IMG/VR virus record: IMGVR_UViG_3300017986_000116
Span: 1-26,173 of that record
Reading direction: 5' to 3' (one strand)
From: a virus
Length of the DNA stretch: 26,173 nt
In this document: positions 22,550-26,173 of the stretch, in pieces
How positions within the stretch are numbered: the stretch's first letter is position 1
Layout: every line of letters starts with the position of its first letter
Position numbers and translations under genes: made by a program
Notes under the pieces: generated by a model
Database searches by the model: none
Seen by the model: the letters and a program-made list of their open reading frames with translations, nothing else
Told to the model about the DNA's origin: nothing

Positions 22550-22807
22550 ATGAATCCTTACCTTGACGTGCAAGACCGTCGGGTGTTTTTTGTTGATAAA
22601 CCAGACGAAGAGTTCGTTTGGCATAGAGATAATGAAACGCGTGAAATTGAAATTCTCGAAGGAGATGGTTGGCAATTTCAATGGGAAGGTGCATTACCTT
22701 GGTTATTAAAACCTGGTATGAAGTTTACGATTAAGGAAAACGAGTACCACAGAATAATAAAGGGAGTTAATAATTTAATAATTAAGATAACTCCAAAAGA
22801 TAAATAG
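22550..22807 (+). CDS. Small cupin-like protein
   Basis: The 85-residue product looks like a minimal cupin barrel: EEFVWHRDNETREIEILEGDGWQFQ, then a turn, LKPGMKFTIKENEYHRIIKG. The order charged strand, G-D-G-W strand, P-G-M, E-Y-H-R-I follows the two cupin motifs in shortened form, with H in WHRD and H in EYHRI as possible metal ligands. I recall similar one-domain proteins in marine T4-like phages without a known function. GAGGAACAAAG precedes ATG 22550. It lies between small structural-type genes. Confidence 0.62.
   Translation: MNPYLDVQDRRVFFVDKPDEEFVWHRDNETREIEILEGDGWQFQWEGALPWLLKPGMKFTIKENEYHRIIKGVNNLIIKITPKDK
22799..22806 (+). promoter_or_regulatory. Possible late promoter, GATAAATA
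   Basis: One mismatch from TATAAATA, across the stop of the cupin-like gene and about 30 bases before the EF-hand gene. It fits the placement of the perfect late octamers but is weak alone. Confidence 0.35.
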
Positions 22808-22835
22808 TTTAAAATATTTTATAAGGGAGACTGAA

Positions 22836-23576
22836 ATGTCATTTAAAGATAAAATTGATATGTTTATGGAAGCATCCGTCCGTAAACCATTAGTTGAAGC
22901 TAATTTAAAAGTTAGCCACTTCACTGGTAAAATCGCAGATAAGAAAGGTTTTACTATGAAAAAGATTGGGAGTTCTAATCCTGGCGCCGTAGTAATTTTA
23001 CAAGGTGATGAGAAAGCTATCGTTTCTTATGCTAAAAAATACTTAGGTGCAGACGAGGACGCTGAAACAGTTAACGATGTTAAAGACGATGTTTATCATC
23101 CTCAAGCAGGTATTATATTATATAAAAACCAAAAGGATGAAGCTAAGAAAATGGACCCAGTCGGTCAAGCAGATGCAGATATCGACAATGATGGTGATGT
23201 AGATGATTCAGATGAGTACCTACACAAGAAGCGTAAAGCAATTAAGAAAGCCATCGCAAAAGATAAAGAAGGTAAAGATGATGACGGCGAAGAAGTTAAA
23301 GAAGGTGGATGCGATTCTTTAAACGCTAATTATCTTAAATCAGCTGCAAAAGCTAAAGTGAAAAAAAAAGTTGATGAACACATCAAAGGTGGATTAGAAA
23401 AAGGCAAAGACGGCTATTCTTCTCATGATTATCACAGAATTGCAATTGCATTAGCTGGTGGTCAAGCTCGATACGACAGAATGTCTTATGGCGAGGGTGA
23501 AAGATATAGAGATAAAGCTAAAGAGATTTCTGATTCAGAAAAAGATAGAATCTTGAGTCAACCGACACCAAGATAA
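22836..23576 (+). CDS. Late protein with EF-hand-like calcium-binding loop
   Basis: The 246-residue product starts MSFKDKIDMFMEAS, tag-like. Residues about 24-72 form a small alpha/beta unit (NLKVSHFTGKIADKKGF...AVVILQGDEKAIVSYAKKYLG). Residues 113-128 contain a near-canonical EF-hand loop DIDNDGDVDDSDEY (ligands D115, D117, D119, D121, D126) followed by a basic helix HKKRKAIKKAIAK. The C-terminal domain (about 158-246) is helical with KGGLEKGKDGYSSHDYHRIAIALAGG. Calcium may stabilise the protein in seawater-type conditions. AAGGGAGACTGAA precedes the ATG. It is probably a virion-associated protein. Confidence 0.75.
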   Translation: MSFKDKIDMFMEASVRKPLVEANLKVSHFTGKIADKKGFTMKKIGSSNPGAVVILQGDEKAIVSYAKKYLGADEDAETVNDVKDDVYHPQAGIILYKNQKDEAKKMDPVGQADADIDNDGDVDDSDEYLHKKRKAIKKAIAKDKEGKDDDGEEVKEGGCDSLNANYLKSAAKAKVKKKVDEHIKGGLEKGKDGYSSHDYHRIAIALAGGQARYDRMSYGEGERYRDKAKEISDSEKDRILSQPTPR

Positions 23577-23619
23577 TCTTAATATATAATTAATTAGTAA
23601 TAAAAATATGGGAGATATT

Positions 23620-23874
23620 ATGAAAGCACTAATTGAATGGCTAAAAGACTTTTTTGGTTTAAACAAGAAAGTTGAAAAACCGGTTGTGAAACCAGTTGTG
23701 AAGAAGGATGCACCTAAAAAGGCACCCGCTTTTACTAAAGCTAAATTAAATAAATTAACTAAAGCTCAGCTTGAGGAAGAAGGTAGAGTCCTCGGTATCG
23801 AACTTGATAAAAGAAAGAAAAAAGCTGAATTAGTTGATACAGTTTATAAAGCTTCAAAAGAAGCATTGAAGTAA
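23620..23874 (+). CDS. Small SAP/HeH-like basic protein
   Basis: The 84-residue product from ATG 23620 (GGGAG at 23610-23614, five bases upstream; an in-frame ATG at 23608 is less favoured) has an amphipathic N-terminus MKALIEWLKDFFGLNKK, a Lys/Pro linker (VEKPVVKPVVKKDAPKKAP) and a helix-extension-helix unit FTKAKLNKLTKAQLEEEG...DKRKKKAELVDTVYKA. This last unit has the spacing of SAP/HeH DNA-binding motifs found in phage and Rho-like proteins. It may bridge DNA and membrane or capsid, but this is inferred. Confidence 0.68.
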   Translation: MKALIEWLKDFFGLNKKVEKPVVKPVVKKDAPKKAPAFTKAKLNKLTKAQLEEEGRVLGIELDKRKKKAELVDTVYKASKEALK

Positions 23875-23878
23875 TTTT

Positions 23879-23900
23879 TGTTATAATTTAACGTTAAATT
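23879..23900 (+). promoter_or_regulatory. Extended -10 (TGTTATAAT) joined to a 16-bp perfect palindrome
   Basis: TGTTATAAT at 23879-23887 is an extended -10 without a good -35 box. It overlaps a perfect palindrome, AATTTAACGTTAAATT (23885-23900), just upstream of the ribosome-binding site of the next gene. The palindrome could be an operator, a protein-binding site or a 5' mRNA hairpin. Confidence 0.45.
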
Positions 23901-23916
23901 AAACAGGAGAATAACA

Positions 23917-24234
23917 ATGGCACTATGGGGAAAAACAGACGCTGCTGGCAGCATACCTAAGTGGCTCGAAGACGATGTAAATAACACTAATAAGTCTCAC
24001 GACAAAGACAACGCAGTATTCGTTGACTTGACAGAGGCAGGTGTTGCATCTAACAGAGCAAAAGGTCTTAAGACTCCAGGTTGGAACTTGTATAACACAT
24101 ACACAGACCAAAATGGAAATACGCGTCATAAAGCTGAAAACATCGTAGTAATGAAAGTATCTCAATCTGATGCTGGTGACTTAGGTGTTACAGGAAATAC
24201 AGCGGTTGAAGACACAATCGTAGCTGACAGCTAA
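23917..24234 (+). CDS. Small probable virion structural protein
   Basis: The 105-residue product begins MALWGKTDAAGSIPKWLEDD and is beta-rich and polar, with TPGWNLYNTYTDQNGNTRHKAENIVVMKV in the middle. Proteins with the same MALWG start and a G-W-x-x-Y...G-N-T-R-H-K-A-E run are common in marine T4-like phages, where they are regarded as small structural proteins (from memory). AACAGGAGAATAACA precedes ATG 23917, a strong site consistent with high expression. The gene stands alone between two small gaps, with its own palindromic leader. Confidence 0.75.
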   Translation: MALWGKTDAAGSIPKWLEDDVNNTNKSHDKDNAVFVDLTEAGVASNRAKGLKTPGWNLYNTYTDQNGNTRHKAENIVVMKVSQSDAGDLGVTGNTAVEDTIVADS

Positions 24235-24264
24235 TATTAGCAACAACATAAACCTTTTTTCATT

Positions 24265-24639
24265 ATGAAGTTAACAGAATCAACCTTTCTGCTATATGCA
24301 ATGAAGCATTATGACAATCCTCAGTGTACTGAGATGTCAGAGTTTGAAGAAGATATGAAGAGGTTCCAATACCTCAGAAAATTATTCAGTCGATACAGAG
24401 CAGAAGGTGAACTGAAAGAAAGGTTGATTTTAAACCATCTCATTGTAATATTCAATGTGTTTGGACCAATTGCTACTAATATGTTGTTTATGAGGTTGCA
24501 TGAGTATCACGAGTATTTAAAACCTTTTGTTGAATACTTAAACTTTATGCCACCAGTCATAGGATACGATGATATTAGTATCAACGCTGACAGTATAATA
24601 AGTGATGAGCTTATTATGGAGAGGTTAAAAGGAATTTAA
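24265..24639 (+). CDS. Conserved-type small phage protein, unknown function
   Basis: The 124-residue helical product begins MKLTESTFLLYAMKHYDNPQC and has a conserved-looking core LKERLILNHLIVIFNVFGP, ending in a polar tail. I recall close matches in cyanophage and other marine T4-like genomes, where it lies next to late head genes (possibly DUF7207), but no function is known. It has no tag-like N-terminus. The next gene starts immediately after its stop. Weak ribosome-binding signal; the start is supported by the family-like N-terminus. Confidence 0.72.
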   Translation: MKLTESTFLLYAMKHYDNPQCTEMSEFEEDMKRFQYLRKLFSRYRAEGELKERLILNHLIVIFNVFGPIATNMLFMRLHEYHEYLKPFVEYLNFMPPVIGYDDISINADSIISDELIMERLKGI

Positions 24640-25332
24640 ATGGTAGTTGATTTATTTTTAGTTTTTAGTTTTATTAAGAGGCTAGTTACGCCTTTTAATA
24701 AATGGGCTGCTTTTAAAGAAGGAATTATCGATGCAAAAGGTAATATACTTGTGCGTCGACGTGACTTTACGAAAGCATCTCAAAGGAAAGCATTTGGTAT
24801 ATTTGACCAACTTATTTTAAATCTTAAAAAACTACTAGCTAAATTACCAGGCGGCCAAACAAGGTTAGCGAGTTATGCTGCAGCACTTTGGTTAATTAAA
24901 GAATCTGAAGAATACCAAAATAAAACTGGTACTCTTTTTGAAAGTGCTGAAATAGATGAAGAGTATATTGAGAATGCTATGAATCGATTCGTCGAGGAAT
25001 ATGCAGACATTATCGAAGAACAAGAAATCAAATTAGATGAAGCTAAGAAAAAAGTTTCTAAAGATGATAAAGGAGAACTTCGTAAATTATTACTCGATTT
25101 AAAAACAGCAAACTCATCTTCTTATGATATAAGACAAGCAGTTGAGAAATGGCTTAATGAAAAAGGATATATGGACGATGTTGAAGAAGTCACCGGAGTC
25201 GGTGGCGGTGCTATTGCAGGTTTGGGTGTAGGTGCGTCAGGTGAACCTGGCGTGTCTAAGAAAGCTCAAGGTAAATATAAAAAGAAAAATTTTATTGACT
25301 TTATGTCAAGGATGTCAGAAAATGAAAATTGA
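24640..25332 (+). CDS. Conserved late protein, probable structural component
   Basis: The 230-residue product has an N-terminal block FSFIKRLVTPFNKWAAF then GIIDAKGNILV, and a helical run FGIFDQLILNLKKLLAKLPGGQTRLASYAAALWLIKES (about 53-90) that I recall from many marine T4-like phages without a defined role. The middle is acidic with an LDEA junction. A Gly-rich stretch (GVGGGAIAGLGVGASG) precedes a basic C-terminus ending KKKNFIDFMSRMSENEN, which itself resembles the tag seen at the N-terminus of other late proteins. It starts on the base after the preceding stop and overlaps the lysozyme start by 11 bases. Confidence 0.72.
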   Translation: MVVDLFLVFSFIKRLVTPFNKWAAFKEGIIDAKGNILVRRRDFTKASQRKAFGIFDQLILNLKKLLAKLPGGQTRLASYAAALWLIKESEEYQNKTGTLFESAEIDEEYIENAMNRFVEEYADIIEEQEIKLDEAKKKVSKDDKGELRKLLLDLKTANSSSYDIRQAVEKWLNEKGYMDDVEEVTGVGGGAIAGLGVGASGEPGVSKKAQGKYKKKNFIDFMSRMSENEN

Positions 25333-25777
25333 AGATAAAGAAGCAGTATTCGAACAACTAAAAATCGACGAAGGAGTTGTCTATGCCATCTATAACGACC
25401 ACCTCGGGTATCCCACTTTTGGAGTCGGTCATCTTATCCTCGACAGTGACGAGGAATTTGGAAAACCAGTTGGTACAGAAGTTAGTGAGGAAAGAGTTAG
25501 GACGTGTTTCGACAGAGATTTTGACATTGCCCTCGGAGAATGTCACGCTCTATACGGAGAAGGGAACTTTGGAGACTTTCCCGGCGAAGTCCAGCAAATC
25601 TTGGTTAACATGATGTTTAACATGGGTCGTACTCGTTTGAGTGGATTCAAAAAATTTAATGCTGCATTATTAGAAGGTGATTGGAAAACTGCCGCAGTTG
25701 AAGGTAGAGATTCCAAATGGTATCGTCAAGTGACAAACAGAGCAGAGCGCCTCATGTCACGGATGGAAGAAGTTTAA
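25322..25777 (+). CDS. T4-type lysozyme (GH24 muramidase)
   Basis: It hydrolyses the MurNAc-GlcNAc bond of peptidoglycan. From ATG 25322 the 151-residue product (T4 e: 164) aligns along its length with T4 lysozyme: LKIDEGVVYAIYNDHLGYPTFGVGH carries E17, D26 and T32, the exact E-8-D-5-T spacing of the T4 catalytic triad. NMMFNMGRTRLSGF and SKWYRQVTNRAERL match T4 NMVFQMGETGVAGF and SRWYNQTPNRAKRV. It has no signal peptide, so it would need a holin or a role as a virion or baseplate enzyme. The longer upstream start (25232) falls in the previous gene and lacks homology. Confidence 0.93.
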   Translation: MKIEDKEAVFEQLKIDEGVVYAIYNDHLGYPTFGVGHLILDSDEEFGKPVGTEVSEERVRTCFDRDFDIALGECHALYGEGNFGDFPGEVQQILVNMMFNMGRTRLSGFKKFNAALLEGDWKTAAVEGRDSKWYRQVTNRAERLMSRMEEV

Positions 25778-25783
25778 TAAATA
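25776..25783 (+). promoter_or_regulatory. Possible late promoter, AATAAATA
   Basis: One mismatch from TATAAATA, just after the lysozyme stop and about 29 bases upstream of the prohead-core-like gene. The position is as expected for a late promoter, but the match is imperfect. Confidence 0.35.
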
Positions 25784-25811
25784 AACAAAACAAGCATTTA
25801 TAGGAATAAAA

Positions 25812-26173
25812 ATGTCATTACATAAAATTATTCAACACGCGATTGACAACAATCCGTTGAAGATGAAAGAAGCCTTTGAAGACGAAATGACTTCACGTCT
25901 TCGTGTTGCTTTAGAAGAAGCATACAACGGGATTAATGAAGCAGTCGACACTGATAAAGTGGAAATCGAATATAAAGGTAGTGACAAGCAGCGTGAATCT
26001 GATTCAGAAAAATATGGAATCAAGATTGGCGCCCCGAACAAAGATGGAAAGTCCGCTGTAACTGGTGACCATAAAAAGGTTGCTGACTTTTTAGCAAAAC
26101 ATTATGGTGATGAAGAAGAAGCAAAAAAGAAACACCCAAGGGTTTTCTCTGATGTTGATTCTAAAGATGATGA
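25812..26173 (+). CDS. N-terminal part of a gp67-like prohead-core/late protein, cut by the window end
   Basis: An open frame from ATG 25812 runs to the window end (about 120 residues) without a stop. The first 37 residues (MSLHKIIQHAIDNNP, KMKEAFEDEMTSRLRVALEEAY) follow the pattern of the N-terminal unit of T4 gp67-type prohead-core proteins: a short helix, DN, then a helix with F-x-x-x-M-x-x-R-L. In T4, gp67 is a scaffold component cleaved by gp21. A second unit (about 48-110) is alpha/beta: VEIEYKGSD...KYGIKIG...KVADFLAKHYG. ATAGGAATAAAA upstream supports the start. Gene symbol withheld because the C-terminus is not visible and marine phages carry several proteins with this N-terminus. Confidence 0.65.
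   Translation, partial: MSLHKIIQHAIDNNPLKMKEAFEDEMTSRLRVALEEAYNGINEAVDTDKVEIEYKGSDKQRESDSEKYGIKIGAPNKDGKSAVTGDHKKVADFLAKHYGDEEEAKKKHPRVFSDVDSKDD

Noticed and set aside
24230-24241. 12-bp palindrome GCTAATATTAGC after the MALWG gene, followed some bases later by TTTTTT
   Set aside because: The stem would have no usable loop and the T-run is 15 bases away, so it does not fit a rho-independent terminator.
25232-25321. Longer lysozyme start adding 30 residues
   Set aside because: The added residues come from another frame of the previous gene, are not lysozyme-like and lack a ribosome-binding site; ATG 25322 gives the family-typical start.
1-26173. tRNA genes, CRISPR arrays, insertion sequences and integrase/attachment sites
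   Set aside because: I saw no cloverleaf, no regularly spaced repeats, no transposase or integrase and no terminal inverted repeats. Nearly all the sequence is used by + strand phage genes.

Overview
This window is a segment of an AT-rich T4-like (tailed, contractile-type) bacteriophage genome. The evidence is a collinear replication block that matches T4 gene by gene (33, 59, 32, uvsX, 41), a T4-type lysozyme with the E-8-D-5-T catalytic spacing, T4-type late promoters (TATAAATA), and a set of long, lysine-rich late proteins with N-termini resembling T4 capsid-targeting tags. All credible genes lie on the + strand and most touch or overlap by 1-8 bases. The missing zinc ligands in gp32 and the style of the late proteins fit the marine 'exo-T-even' relatives (cyanophage- or pelagiphage-like) better than enteric T4. 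No photosynthesis gene or tRNA is visible, so the host cannot be named.

Layout. (1) 2-839: a truncated small gene at the left edge, then a small exported protein and a small membrane protein. (2) 840-997: a 158-base intergenic cassette with two perfect-consensus sigma70 promoters and a stem-loop terminator. (3) 998-5620: the replication and late-transcription block: gp33 (late co-activator), gp59 (helicase loader), gp32 (ssDNA-binding protein, followed by its own terminator), a small conserved gene, UvsX recombinase and gp41 helicase. T4 gene 40 is absent. (4) 5671-9900: a late-promoter operon with an unknown 461-residue protein, a P-loop kinase, a protein with ligase-like nucleotidyltransferase motifs and a PD-(D/E)XK-like nuclease. 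(5) 10016-14428: an island behind a perfect sigma70 promoter: methyltransferase, P-loop kinase, serine hydroxymethyltransferase, GT32-like glycosyltransferase, sulfotransferase, a small unknown protein and a GT25-like glycosyltransferase. (6) 14466-21943: behind another TATAAATA, three very large basic multi-domain proteins and two smaller ones. The first contains a complete adenylyltransferase-type domain and a protamine-like basic stretch. (7) 21949-26173: a lipoprotein, small conserved genes (one cupin-like), an EF-hand protein, a SAP/HeH-like protein, small probable virion proteins, lysozyme, and at the right edge the start of a gp67-like prohead-core protein.

How it fits together. Early sigma70 signals precede the replication genes and the metabolic/glycan island, while late TATAAATA signals precede the probable virion genes. 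The most interesting pattern is that at least eight late proteins, including the putative kinase, ligase-like protein and adenylyltransferase, begin with a similar short aromatic/charged tag (K-x-F-x-x-F-x-x-E-like). By analogy with T4 internal proteins, this suggests that enzymes and DNA-binding polyproteins may be packaged in the head and delivered with the genome. That is an inference from sequence pattern and needs virion proteomics. No stretch longer than 300 bases lacks a gene.
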